Positions 1 to 6,698 of a stretch of 21,020 nt of DNA are shown in pieces. How positions within the stretch are numbered: position 1 is the stretch's first letter; the number at the start of each line of letters is the position of its first letter. Made by a program: the position numbers and the translations under genes. The stretch is from positions 1 through 21,020 of the forward strand of contig DXLV01000014.1 of the NCBI GenBank assembly GCA_019414545.1, read 5' to 3'. This DNA comes from Collinsella sp. Lineage in GTDB: Bacteria > Actinomycetota > Coriobacteriia > Coriobacteriales > Coriobacteriaceae. The notes beneath the pieces were generated by a model. It made no database searches. It was given only the letters and a program-made list of their open reading frames with translations, and had not been told where the DNA came from.

Positions 1-185
1 ATGTCGGCTCGACTGACGGGGAGGAATTTATCGCGGCCCGGGCGCCAGGGGCGGGCGGGCGTCGCTTGGGAATGCTTGGTGCGGGCGACCGTGGCCTGCG
101 CCTTGCCGCCGCGCTTTTGCTGCTGGCCCTGTTTGCCCTGCTGACTGCGCTGGTTGTTCTGAGCGTGCTGAGGCTTTTTTGCCAC
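1..185 (-). CDS. YgiQ-family radical SAM protein, N-terminal fragment
   Basis: The first 61 codons of a minus-strand gene run off the left edge of the window. I chose the GTG at 183-185 because GGGAGG lies just upstream of it on the minus strand; an ATG-initiated frame in the same region lacks that support. The product starts MAKKPQHAQNNQ and has about 45 residues rich in Lys, Gln and Arg. It then reads DKFLPVSRAD, and the next codon begins AT, so Met is likely. FLPxSRxDM is the opening of the YgiQ/UPF0313 radical SAM family, where it is followed by a conserved stretch ending in GDAYVDHPSFG; that part is outside the window. Family members are predicted 4Fe-4S/SAM enzymes of unknown substrate. 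The basic, Gln-rich extension is longer than in E. coli YgiQ and is probably disordered. The family call rests on about ten residues. Confidence 0.6.
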   Translation of the reverse strand, partial: MAKKPQHAQNNQRSQQGKQGQQQKRGGKAQATVARTKHSQATPARPWRPGRDKFLPVSRAD

Positions 186-216
186 GATCCCTCCCGGTGT
201 CTGTATGCTGCACGTA

Positions 217-222
217 ATTGTA
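217..222 (-). promoter_or_regulatory. Possible -10 element of the ygiQ-like gene
   Basis: On the minus strand this reads TACAAT within GGTTACAAT, about 32 nt upstream of the GTG start. No good -35 is visible. The upstream DNA where a -35 would lie is occupied by the inverted repeat at 224-256, so that repeat could influence this promoter. The call is based on position and hexamer match only. Confidence 0.3.
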
Positions 223-223
223 A

Positions 224-256
224 CCAGTCTTTTTGGGACGGAGCTAAAAAGACTGG
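224..256. repeat. Perfect 11-bp inverted repeat with GGGACGGAGCT loop
   Basis: The arms CCAGTCTTTTT and AAAAAGACTGG are perfectly complementary and enclose the 11-nt loop GGGACGGAGCT. The element lies between two divergent genes and has no T-tract on either side, so it is not a simple terminator. Its loop matches the loop of a second hairpin at 8477-8507 (GGGGACGGGGTAG), although the arms differ. This suggests a small family of hairpins with a fixed loop and variable stem. Confidence 0.7.
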
Positions 257-435
257 GGGAGTACACGAGGCGTCGGGTGTCGGCGCCGCGCCCGCTGTTT
301 GTTTCCAGACTGTGTATCTGCGCGCTGGGGAACCCGTCTCGCGCGCACGCCATGTTGTCAATGGGTTACAGTATGAACGGCGGCTATGTTTCCGCCAACG
401 CACGAGAGAGTCGTCAACAAGGAGGATGCACGACG

Positions 436-1152
436 ATGCAGCGTGCCAAACAGATATCGGAGTCTATTGAGCTGGGCATCATCTTGGCGCTCGCCGGTGG
501 CTTTATGGACGTGTATTCGTACATTGGGCGCGACCATGTTTTCGCCAACGCGCAGACGGGCAACATCTTGCTGGTGGGCGTGAGCATCTCGGAGGGCAAC
601 TGGGCGCTGGCGGGGCGCTATTTCTTCCCCGTGGTGTCGTTTGCCGTGGGCATTATGCTTGCCGACCTGGTGCACGAGCGGTTTGGCAGCGTGATCCACT
701 GGCGTCAGGTGACGGTGTTCTTTGAAGCCGTCATCTTGCTGGGCGTGAGCTTTATCCCCGGTGGCGGTTACAACCTGCTCGCCAACTGCCTTACCTCGTT
801 TGCCTGCGGCATGCAGGTCGAGAGCTTCCGCAAGATCCACGGTCACGGCATCGCTACGACCATGTGCATCGGCAACTTGCGCAACGCGCTGCAAAACGTG
901 GACGATTACATCATCACCCACAGGCGCGGCTTTTTGGAAAACGGCCTGCTGTACTTTGGCGTGATCTTTACCTTTGTGTTTGGCGCCGTGTTGGGCAACT
1001 GGTGTATTGAGCGCATGGGCCTGCACGCCATCGTCGTGGCGAGCTTGCTGCTGTTTGTCGCGTTTGCCATCATGTTCATCGACCGCGAGCGCGACTTGCG
1101 CTTACGCTGGAAGGTTGCGGCCGAGGCTTGGAAAGAGGGCTGCCGAAAGTAA
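436..1152 (+). CDS. YoaK/DUF1275 family membrane protein
   Basis: A 238-residue hydrophobic protein of the YoaK (DUF1275) family. I chose the ATG at 436 over upstream in-frame starts because AAGGAGG at 419-425 sits 10 nt before it and the protein then begins at the family's usual point. Visible family features are the N-terminal ALAGGFMDVYSYI segment with F-ANAQTGNIL, and the central GMQVESFRKI segment followed by T-MCIGNLRNAL. About six transmembrane helices alternate with short loops, and the C-terminus is basic (RERDLRLRWK). The family is an integral membrane protein of unknown transport or structural role; nothing here identifies a substrate. The gene is monocistronic: divergent from the ygiQ-like gene and followed by a hairpin terminator. 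Family confidence is high and function is unknown. Confidence 0.85.
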   Translation: MQRAKQISESIELGIILALAGGFMDVYSYIGRDHVFANAQTGNILLVGVSISEGNWALAGRYFFPVVSFAVGIMLADLVHERFGSVIHWRQVTVFFEAVILLGVSFIPGGGYNLLANCLTSFACGMQVESFRKIHGHGIATTMCIGNLRNALQNVDDYIITHRRGFLENGLLYFGVIFTFVFGAVLGNWCIERMGLHAIVVASLLLFVAFAIMFIDRERDLRLRWKVAAEAWKEGCRK

Positions 1153-1157
1153 CCGAA

Positions 1158-1195
1158 TGCGGCAAAGGGGCTGTCCCTTTGTCGCAATATTTTTC
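1158..1195 (+). terminator. Intrinsic terminator after the yoaK-like gene
   Basis: A 12-bp stem (TGCGGCAAAGGG at 1158-1169 and CCCTTTGTCGCA at 1175-1186, one G-T pair) with a 5-nt loop is followed by ATATTTTTC. It starts 6 nt after the stop codon. The arm read on the minus strand (TTGCGACAAAGGGACAG) resembles the arms of the 63-bp palindromes at 4188 and 16608 (TTGCGGTGAAAT-GGACTG), so it may have evolved from the same repeat pool. Confidence 0.75.
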
Positions 1196-1222
1196 ATCGT
1201 CTGTTGAAACGCTTTAAATAGT

Positions 1223-1298
1223 TTGACGTTCTCACGCGTTTTTTGTTTCAAAAGCGTTAGGATGGGACTCATAGCGTGGGGCGTAATGGATGCCCCGC
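1223..1298 (+). promoter_or_regulatory. fucO upstream region: -35-like box and leader hairpin
   Basis: TTGACG at 1223-1228 is a good -35 match, but no strong -10 is visible 16-18 nt downstream, so the promoter is not resolved. Nearer the gene, GTGGGGC (1276-1282) pairs with GCCCCGC (1292-1298) around a 9-nt loop with one G-T pair. This puts a small hairpin directly before the GGGAGG ribosome binding site at 1306-1311. It could be a transcript-stabilising 5' hairpin or a weak operator. Confidence 0.3.
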
Positions 1299-1317
1299 AC
1301 ACGATGGGAGGCTATCA

Positions 1318-2484
1318 ATGGCTAATCGTTTCGTTCTCAATACCATCTCTTATCATGGTTCCGGCGCCATCAAGGAGATCCCCGGCGAGCTCCAGCGTCG
1401 CGGCTACAAGAAGATCTTCGTCTGCTCCGACCCCGATCTGGTCAAGTTTGGCGTTACCGCTAAGGTGACCGACGAGCTCGACGCCGCCGGCATCGCTTGG
1501 AGCCTCTACTCCGAGATCAAGCCCAACCCCACGATTCAGAACGTCAAGGACGGCGTCGAGGCCTTCAAGGCCGCCGAGGCTGACGCTATCGTGACCATCG
1601 GTGGCGGCTCCTCCATGGACACCGCCAAGGCCATCGGCATCATCATCAACAACCCCGAGTTCGCCGATGTCCGCAGCCTCGAGGGCGTTGCTCCCACTAA
1701 GAACCACGCCGTGTTCACCATCGCCGTGCCGACGACCGCCGGTACCGCTGCCGAGGTGACCATCAACTACGTCATCACCGACCCCGAGAAGGTCCGCAAG
1801 TTCGTGTGCGTCGACACCAACGACGCCCCCGAGGTCGCCGTCGTCGATCCTGACATGATGGCTTCCATGCCCGCCGGCCTGACCGCTTCCACTGGTATGG
1901 ACGCTCTGACCCATGCCATCGAGGGCTATACCACCAAGGGCGCTTGGGAGCTCTCCGACATGTTCCACTTTGAGGCCATCAAGCTGATCAGCGAGAACCT
2001 ACGCGACTCCGTTGCCGAGGCCAAGTCCGGCCAGCCCGGCTCCGGCCGCGAGGGCATGGCCCTTGGCCAGTATGTCGCCGGCATGGGCTTCTCCAATGTT
2101 GGCCTGGGCATCGACCACGCCATGGCTCACACCCTGTCCGCTCACTACGACACCCCGCACGGCGTCGCTTGCGCCATGCTGCTGCCGATCGCCATGGAGT
2201 TCAACAAGCCGGTTTGCGCCGAGCGTCTGGCCAAGGTTGCCGCCGCCATGGGCGTTGACACCACGGGCATGAGCACCGACGAGGCTGCCGACGCCGCTAT
2301 CGCCGCCGTCAAGCAGCTTTCCGCCGACGTGAATATCCCGCACGTCTGCGAGGCCATGAAGGCTGACGAGATCGAGGTCCTGGCCAAGGACGCCATGGCC
2401 GACGCTTGTTTCCCGGGTAACCCGCGCGAGGCAACGCTCGACGACGTCATCGAGCTCTTCAAGAAGATCTGCCCGGCTGCCTAG
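1318..2484 (+). CDS. fucO: Lactaldehyde reductase (iron-containing alcohol dehydrogenase)
   Basis: A 388-residue group III Fe-dependent alcohol dehydrogenase that reduces L-lactaldehyde to 1,2-propanediol with NADH, the redox outlet of fucose and rhamnose catabolism. The sequence tracks E. coli FucO closely throughout, for example NNPEFADVRSLEG, PTTAGTAAEVTINYVITD and MALGQYVAGMGFSNVGLG. The Rossmann part carries the nucleotide loop GGGSSMD (about 95-101). Predicted iron ligands Asp195, His199, His267 and His281 are all present. Start: ATG at 1318 with GGGAGG 6 nt upstream; an earlier in-frame ATG lacks a site. It stands alone here with no fucose or rhamnose kinase, isomerase or aldolase nearby, so the lactaldehyde source must lie elsewhere. 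Codon use favours GCC, GAG and AAG strongly, suggesting high expression. Activity on other short aldehydes is possible. Confidence 0.93.
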   Translation: MANRFVLNTISYHGSGAIKEIPGELQRRGYKKIFVCSDPDLVKFGVTAKVTDELDAAGIAWSLYSEIKPNPTIQNVKDGVEAFKAAEADAIVTIGGGSSMDTAKAIGIIINNPEFADVRSLEGVAPTKNHAVFTIAVPTTAGTAAEVTINYVITDPEKVRKFVCVDTNDAPEVAVVDPDMMASMPAGLTASTGMDALTHAIEGYTTKGAWELSDMFHFEAIKLISENLRDSVAEAKSGQPGSGREGMALGQYVAGMGFSNVGLGIDHAMAHTLSAHYDTPHGVACAMLLPIAMEFNKPVCAERLAKVAAAMGVDTTGMSTDEAADAAIAAVKQLSADVNIPHVCEAMKADEIEVLAKDAMADACFPGNPREATLDDVIELFKKICPAA

Positions 2485-2537
2485 CCCAGTTTGGTGGTCC
2501 TTCGCCCGTAGGTGTATGGTCTTTTGACGTGCCGCTG

Positions 2538-2569
2538 GCCCCGCCGTGCTACGCACGGCGGGGCTTTTT
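2538..2569 (+). terminator. Strong intrinsic terminator of fucO
   Basis: The perfect 12-bp GC-rich stem GCCCCGCCGTGC / GCACGGCGGGGC with a 3-nt loop (TAC) is followed by TTTTT. It lies 53 nt after the stop codon. Confidence 0.92.
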
Positions 2570-2645
2570 GTGCTGCGTCGATGCCCTGAGACGGACAAAA
2601 CCAAGGCGTACTGCCCGCTGCGGATAGGTGGTGCACTTCCCTGCG

Positions 2646-2684
2646 TGCATTTTTGGGAGTATTCAACAAGCTCTTAAAAATGCA
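2646..2684. repeat. 14-bp imperfect hairpin in the non-coding stretch
   Basis: TGCATTTTTGGGAG pairs with CTCTTAAAAATGCA across an 11-nt loop (TATTCAACAAG); all positions pair if two G-T wobbles are allowed on the plus strand. There is no T-tract after it and it lies about 80 nt beyond the fucO terminator, so termination is not its obvious role. Confidence 0.55.
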
Positions 2685-2971
2685 TAACGTTGTGAATGGG
2701 CGGTAGTGATCCGCAGGCGCCCATCGACAGCCATTGTGGGCGGGCTATCGATGAGTGGAGGGGGTTGTTACTGAGTTTCTGCTTTGCGACGACCTGCAAC
2801 ACTGCTGTAACCGCGTCGTTTTGTCGTTCGTGATGGGGCCGTTGGGGCCCACGGTGCTGAATACTCCGTTTTTTGCACGGTCCAAGGTGGGGCACCCTGA
2901 GACGAAGCAAAAAGATGCCTCATTTCTATGCAAATACCAATAGGATTTATGCAAGATTGAGATTGTAAACC

Positions 2972-3052
2972 GTGCACGTGCACAAAACCGGTGCGGGGAC
3001 GTCTGGAGGCGGCTCGGCTCCTGGGGCATTGCACGTGCAGAACGGTTAAAAT
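2972..3052 (+). promoter_or_regulatory. Twin TGCACGTGCA palindromes and -10 box before the M42 peptidase gene
   Basis: A perfect 12-bp palindrome GTGCACGTGCAC (2972-2983) and a perfect 10-bp palindrome TGCACGTGCA (3030-3039) share the same core, with centres 57 bp apart. A -10 match, TAAAAT, lies at 3047-3052, and the second palindrome falls in its -35/spacer region. This is the expected geometry for a repressor or activator binding as a dimer at two sites. The cognate regulator is not identifiable from the window. Confidence 0.5.
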
Positions 3053-3088
3053 CGGGACTCGGTCTTAGTTTTACTTGGAAGGATGCAT

Positions 3089-4132
3089 ATGACTTCTAAT
3101 ATTGATGCTTCTCTAGAGGAGACGCTCTCCTATATCGCAGGACAGCTTAAGACGCTGACTTCTATTGCCTCCCCTACCGGCTATACCCGTGCGGCGACTG
3201 ATTATCTGATGGAGACCCTGCGCGATATGGGGTTTGGGCCTGAGCGTTCTAATAAGGGTAACGTGCTCGTTGAGCTTGGCGGCGAGGGCGAGCCGCTCGT
3301 ACTGGCGAGCCATGTCGATACCCTAGGCGCCATGGTGCGTTCCATTAAGGACAATGGCCGCCTGCGCCCCACGACGCTCGGTGGGCATCAGTGGTCTACG
3401 GCCGATGGCGAGAACTGCACCGTCTACACGCGCGACGGCAATGTCTACACGGGCGTGGTTCTTAACACCGAGCCTTCGGCGCACGTGGCCGACGAGCCGG
3501 TCAAGACTATCGAGAAGAACATGGAGATCTTGCTCGACGAGAACGTCGACAGCAAGGACGATGTGCTCGAGCTGGGTATTCAGACCGGCGACATCATCGC
3601 TATGGATCCTCGCACGACGGTGACGGAGAGCGGCTACATTAAGAGCCGCTTCCTGGATGACAAGCTATCGGCCGCCATTTTGTTGGGCTTGGCGCGTGCC
3701 GTCGCCGCTGGCGAGGTGACGCTTTCGCGTAAGGTTTCGCTGCTCTTTACCGTGTACGAGGAGGTGGGCCACGGCGGCGCCTTCGTGCCGGCCGACACGC
3801 GCGAGATGATCAGCGTTGACATGGGCTGCGTGGGCGACGACCTAGGCTGCACCGAGCACATGGTGTCGATCTGCGCCAAGGATTCGGGCGGTCCGTACAA
3901 CTACGACCTGGTGACGGCGCTGTCCAATATCGCGCGCGAGCTTGAGCTCGATTACGCTATCGACGTGTATCCGCATTACGGTTCGGACGTCGAAGCCACG
4001 CTCTCTGCCGGCTACGACATTCGCCATGGTCTGATCGGCCCCGGCGTGTATGCGAGCCACAACTACGAGCGTAGCCACATGGACGGCGTGCGCAACACCT
4101 TCGAGCTCGTCCGCGCCTACGTACAGCGCTAG
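3089..4132 (+). CDS. M42 family metallopeptidase (aminopeptidase)
   Basis: A 347-residue cytosolic dinuclear-metal aminopeptidase of family M42 (the FrvX/YpdE/SgcX type, forming large oligomeric TET-like particles in characterised members). Motifs: ASHVDTLGAMV (His75, Asp77); FLDDKLSA (Asp190/191, bridging metal ligand); TVYEEVGHGGA (catalytic Glu224 and metal Glu225); SVDMG (Asp244); and a C-terminal ASHNYERSH carrying the last His ligand. The segment between about 85 and 180 is the inserted dimerisation domain usual in M42. Start: I prefer ATG at 3089, six nt after GGAAGG (3077-3082); the in-frame ATG at 3083 abuts that site. It is monocistronic, preceded by the twin palindromes and followed by a GC-rich hairpin. 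It probably trims N-terminal residues from peptides; the preferred residue cannot be told from sequence. Confidence 0.88.
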   Translation: MTSNIDASLEETLSYIAGQLKTLTSIASPTGYTRAATDYLMETLRDMGFGPERSNKGNVLVELGGEGEPLVLASHVDTLGAMVRSIKDNGRLRPTTLGGHQWSTADGENCTVYTRDGNVYTGVVLNTEPSAHVADEPVKTIEKNMEILLDENVDSKDDVLELGIQTGDIIAMDPRTTVTESGYIKSRFLDDKLSAAILLGLARAVAAGEVTLSRKVSLLFTVYEEVGHGGAFVPADTREMISVDMGCVGDDLGCTEHMVSICAKDSGGPYNYDLVTALSNIARELELDYAIDVYPHYGSDVEATLSAGYDIRHGLIGPGVYASHNYERSHMDGVRNTFELVRAYVQR

Positions 4133-4140
4133 CGATGCAG

Positions 4141-4184
4141 CGGCCTCGGCTGATACGGCAGTACCGACCGAGGCCGTCCTCTCT
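4141..4184 (+). terminator. Likely terminator of the M42 gene
   Basis: CGGCCTCGG (4141-4149) pairs perfectly with CCGAGGCCG (4168-4176) over an 18-nt loop, followed by the weak pyrimidine tail TCCTCTCT. It begins 8 nt after the stop codon. Confidence 0.6.
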
Positions 4185-4187
4185 AAG

Positions 4188-4231
4188 TTGCGGTGAAATA
4201 GGGACTGTTTGGCGGTTTTAAACGCTTAAAC
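4188..4231. repeat. Left portion of an IS-split 63-bp palindrome
   Basis: Contains the full 23-nt left arm (4188-4210, starting TTGCGGTGAAATAGGGACTG), the 17-nt loop (4211-4227), and the first four bases AAAC of the right arm. The last three, AAC at 4229-4231, are one copy of the IS target duplication. Joining it to 5533-5551 restores arms that match perfectly over 23 bp. The element lay between the convergent M42 and mnmA genes. Confidence 0.8.
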
Positions 4232-4259
4232 GGGGATGCGGACGATTTCTTGGACCGCG
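4232..4259. repeat. IS left terminal inverted repeat
   Basis: Starts GGGGATGCGGAC and ends TTGGACCGCG. It matches the reverse complement of 5502-5529 at 21 of 28 positions, with differences confined to position 5 and the six-base centre. It lies two bases outside the transposase stop codon. Confidence 0.82.
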
Positions 4260-4260
4260 C

Positions 4261-5477
4261 CTAGGCGTATCCAAGCTTCCTGCGGTACTCCATCGGGCTC
4301 AGCCACCCGAGGGACTTCTTGATGCGCCCGTCCCGATAGTACACGAGGTAGGCCTCGAGCCTCCCCATGAACTCCTCGGCCGTCACGCCCTCCCAGTCCC
4401 TGTAGCGGAAGAACTCATTCTTGAGGCGCCCGAAGAAGCCCTCGCAGGCCGAGTTGTCCGGGCTGCAGCCCTTCGCGGACATGCTCCTGACCAGGCCGTT
4501 CTCTTCGCAGATCCCGATCCACTCCGGCCAGCGGTAGTGGCCGCCCCGGTCCGAGTGGATCGTCGTGCGCGCCCCCGCCGGCCTCGCCGCGCAGGCCTTG
4601 AGCAGGCTCGAGTTCGCGAGGCGCTTGTCGGGGTGCAGCCCGATCGACCAGGCGACGGGCATCCCGTCGAAGCAGTCGATGACCGGGCTCAGGTAGACCT
4701 TCTCGCCGCCCGGGAGCCTGAACTCGGTGATGTCGGTGAGCCACAGCCGGTTGGGCTCGTCGGCGTGGAAATCCCTGTTCACGAGGTTCTCCGGCGCCTT
4801 GGAGACCTCGCCGGCGTAGGAGCTGTAGCCCCGGCGCGCCTCTTGTTGTAGACGACCTCGAGGCCCTCCTCGCGCATCACGCGGGCCACGCGCTTCTCGC
4901 TGGCGCGGACGCCCTCGCGGCGCAGGCGCGCCCAGACGGTGCGGTACCCCCAGCACCCCGAGCCCTCGCGGAAGATGCGCACCACGCGGCCGCGTATGTC
5001 GGCGTCGCGGTCGCGCGGCGCGGCGACGCGGGGCCTCCAGTACTCATAGGAGCTCTTCGATATCCTCAAGAAACCTGTGATCGAGCGGAGGGGCAGGGCG
5101 GTCGCCCGCCTCAATCTCTCGCCGAGCTCGCACTTGCTCCTGTTCGAGATCGAAGCCGGGTCCCACCCTTCCGCTTTTAGGTCGGCCAACACCGCCCTGA
5201 GCAGCAGGTTCTCTATCTGGTCCTCGTTGAGCCCGGCGAGCGGGCCGGTCGCGGGCGGGGCGTAGATCGACTTGTCGGGGCCCAAGCTGGCCTCCTTCCG
5301 TGGCGGTTTCCTCGCCACGATTCTACAGCCCCCGCCGGTGTAGCTGCGCGGGAGGTGCCCCGTCGCCCACTTCTTGGCCGCGCTCACCGTGACCCCCGCG
5401 AACTCCGCGGCGGCGGTGGGCCCCATGCCGTCCTCCGTCGCCAGGAGGAAGAGCTCGACCTTCTCCCTGCTGTACAT
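4261..5477 (-). pseudogene. IS3-family transposase, frameshifted
   Basis: The start ATG (5475-5477) follows GGAGG with a 5-nt spacer. The first frame encodes an N-terminal helix-turn-helix (VELFLLATEDGMGPTAAAEF) and an HTH_21-like region (SITGFLRISKSSYEYWRP), reaching GLEVVYNKRR near 4841. The rest is in the -1 frame: RGYSSYAGEV, then the rve integrase core. That core has catalytic DDE residues in WLTDITEF, HSDRGGHY and NSACEGFFGRLKNE, the last two 35 residues apart as expected, and ends at 4261. Joined, the protein would be about 405 residues. The break lies between the HTH_21 and rve domains, not at the usual orfA/orfB junction, and no A-rich slippery run is seen. One missing base near 4831-4845 (for example in the CGCGCC run) would explain it. 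The copy is probably inactive unless this is a sequencing error. Confidence 0.85.
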
Positions 5478-5501
5478 GCGAACCTCCAGTCCGGACCGCC
5501 C

Positions 5502-5529
5502 CGCGGTCCAACTTTCTGTCCGCACCCCC
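5502..5529. repeat. IS right terminal inverted repeat
   Basis: Reverse complement starts GGGGGTGCGGAC and ends TTGGACCGCG. It is the partner of 4232-4259 and lies 24 nt upstream of the transposase start, so it probably overlaps the transposase promoter region. Confidence 0.82.
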
Positions 5530-5551
5530 AACAGTCCCTATTTCACCGCAA
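5530..5551. repeat. Right portion of the IS-split 63-bp palindrome
   Basis: AAC (5530-5532, second copy of the target duplication) plus the remaining right arm ending TTTCACCGCAA. It is complementary to the left arm at 4188-4210 and ends 18 nt from the mnmA stop codon. The intact palindrome may have served as a boundary or terminator between the convergent genes. Confidence 0.8.
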
Positions 5552-5569
5552 TTTATGAAGGGGATGGGG

Positions 5570-6670
5570 CTACTTGATGGCTGTCGTAACGGTGCCGCCG
5601 CCCAGGACGATGTCGCCGCGGTAGACTACAACGGCTTGGCCGGGGGCGATGGCGCGCTGCGGGTCGTCAAAAGTTAGCAGCATTTGCCCGTCTTCGCCGC
5701 GCGCAAGGGTCGCTGCCTGGTCTTTCTGACGATAGCGGTACTTGGCACCTACGCGAATGCCACCGGACGTGAGCTCTGCCTTCATGCGGTCGGCAGGGGC
5801 ACTCCAGATCCAGTCGTTGGCCGTGAGCGCTGTGGCCGTTAGGTCCTCGGCCTCGCCCAGATGCACGGTGCTGCTGTCGGCGTCGACGCCCGTTACGTAC
5901 ACGGGATGCGCCATCGCGACGCCCAGGCCCTTGCGCTGACCGATGGTGTAGCGCAGCGCACCGTTGTGGCGCCCGACCACGCTGCCGTCGCGCCACACAA
6001 TGTCGCCCGGTGCAGCGGGATGTCCGCAGCGGCGCTCGATATAGCCCGCGTAGTCACCGTCTGGAATAAAGCAGATGTCCTCGCTTTCGGCCTTCTTGGC
6101 GTTGGTAAAGCCCTGCTCGGCGGCAATGCGGCGCACGTCGCGCTCTTTGTCCAGCCCAGCCAGCGGAAAGATCGTGTGCGCCAGGCGTTCCTGCGTAAGC
6201 GAATACAAAAAGTAACTCTGGTCCTTTTTGGGGTCCTCGCCGCGGTACAGCTGCCAGGTGCCGTCGGCCGCTTGGCTCGTTTTGGCGTAGTGACCTGTGG
6301 CGATGTAGTCGCAGCCCATATTGAGTGCCGCATCGAGCAGTGCCCCAAACTTAATATGGCGGTTGCAGATGATGCACGGGTTGGGCGTCAGTCCCTCCTG
6401 ATAGGCAGTCACGAAGCGCTCGATAACGTTACGGTCGAAGGTCTGCTGCAGGTCGAGCACATGGTGGGGTATCCCCAGGCGCTCGGCGACGGCCTTTGCA
6501 TCGGCGATGTCGCGGTCGACCTTATTCATGCCCGTGACGGGATCGGGCGCGGGACAGGTGAGGCGCATGGTGGCGCCGACGCATTCGTAGCCCTGGCTTT
6601 TGAGCAGGTACGCAGTCACGCTGGAATCGACGCCGCCGCTCATGGCGACGAGCACGCGCTTGTTGTGCAT
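5570..6670 (-). CDS. mnmA: tRNA-specific 2-thiouridylase
   Basis: A 366-residue cytosolic enzyme that adenylates and thiolates U34 of tRNA-Lys, -Glu and -Gln to give 2-thiouridine, using persulfide sulfur ultimately from cysteine. Features: the N-type ATP pyrophosphatase loop SGGVDSS (11-17); GMNKVDRDIADAK; catalytic Cys99 in NPCIICNRHIKFG; the tRNA/ATP contact segment TGHYAK; DQSYFLYSL; and the second catalytic Cys200 in SEDICFIPDGDY; then C-terminal beta-barrel domains. Length matches the family. I chose the ATG at 6670 because AAGGAG lies 9 nt upstream and the protein begins MHNKRVLVAMSGG; in-frame extension to 6961 would run through the cysK terminator. It is downstream of cysK on the same strand but separated by that terminator, so it probably has its own promoter. 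A genomic cysteine desulfurase partner is not in this window. Confidence 0.95.
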   Translation of the reverse strand: MHNKRVLVAMSGGVDSSVTAYLLKSQGYECVGATMRLTCPAPDPVTGMNKVDRDIADAKAVAERLGIPHHVLDLQQTFDRNVIERFVTAYQEGLTPNPCIICNRHIKFGALLDAALNMGCDYIATGHYAKTSQAADGTWQLYRGEDPKKDQSYFLYSLTQERLAHTIFPLAGLDKERDVRRIAAEQGFTNAKKAESEDICFIPDGDYAGYIERRCGHPAAPGDIVWRDGSVVGRHNGALRYTIGQRKGLGVAMAHPVYVTGVDADSSTVHLGEAEDLTATALTANDWIWSAPADRMKAELTSGGIRVGAKYRYRQKDQAATLARGEDGQMLLTFDDPQRAIAPGQAVVVYRGDIVLGGGTVTTAIK

Positions 6671-6698
6671 GGGGAGGTTCTCCTTGGTGGCATGTGGC

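Larger units (their letters stand above)
2570..3088. other. Long non-coding stretch, possible dispersed repeat
   Basis: About 520 nt without a convincing gene. The short frames here (up to about 95 residues, several overlapping on both strands) lack ribosome sites and domain motifs. Structure seen: a 14-bp hairpin at 2646-2684; a 10-bp direct repeat CCCTGAGACG at 2584-2593 and 2895-2904; a repeated TATGCAA at 2927-2933 and 2948-2954, 21 bp apart; and twin TGCACGTGCA palindromes near the right end. The left part (2580-2690) and the middle (2740-2960) may be separate repeat units or hold an unannotated RNA; nothing in the sequence decides this. Confidence 0.4.
4232..5529 (-). mobile_element. 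IS3-family insertion sequence, 1298 bp, complete ends
   Basis: The element is bounded by imperfect 28-bp terminal inverted repeats (4232-4259 and 5502-5529), which agree at 21 of 28 positions in the blocks GGGG, TGCGGAC and TTGGACCGCG. It is flanked on both sides by AAC (4229-4231 and 5530-5532), a 3-bp target duplication of the size usual for IS3-family elements. It carries one transposase on the minus strand, broken by a frameshift. It inserted into the right half of a palindromic intergenic repeat between convergent genes, so it disrupted no coding sequence. Confidence 0.88.

Noticed and set aside
2755..3034. Small proteins of 62-94 residues in the long intergenic region
   Set aside because: Several overlapping frames on both strands, no ribosome sites and no domain motifs; more likely repeat or regulatory DNA.
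4188..5551. The outer 22-bp inverted repeats as the terminal repeats of the IS
   Set aside because: They lie outside the AAC target duplication, and the same sequence occurs as an uninterrupted palindrome at 16608-16670 without any IS. The true ends are 4232-4259 and 5502-5529.
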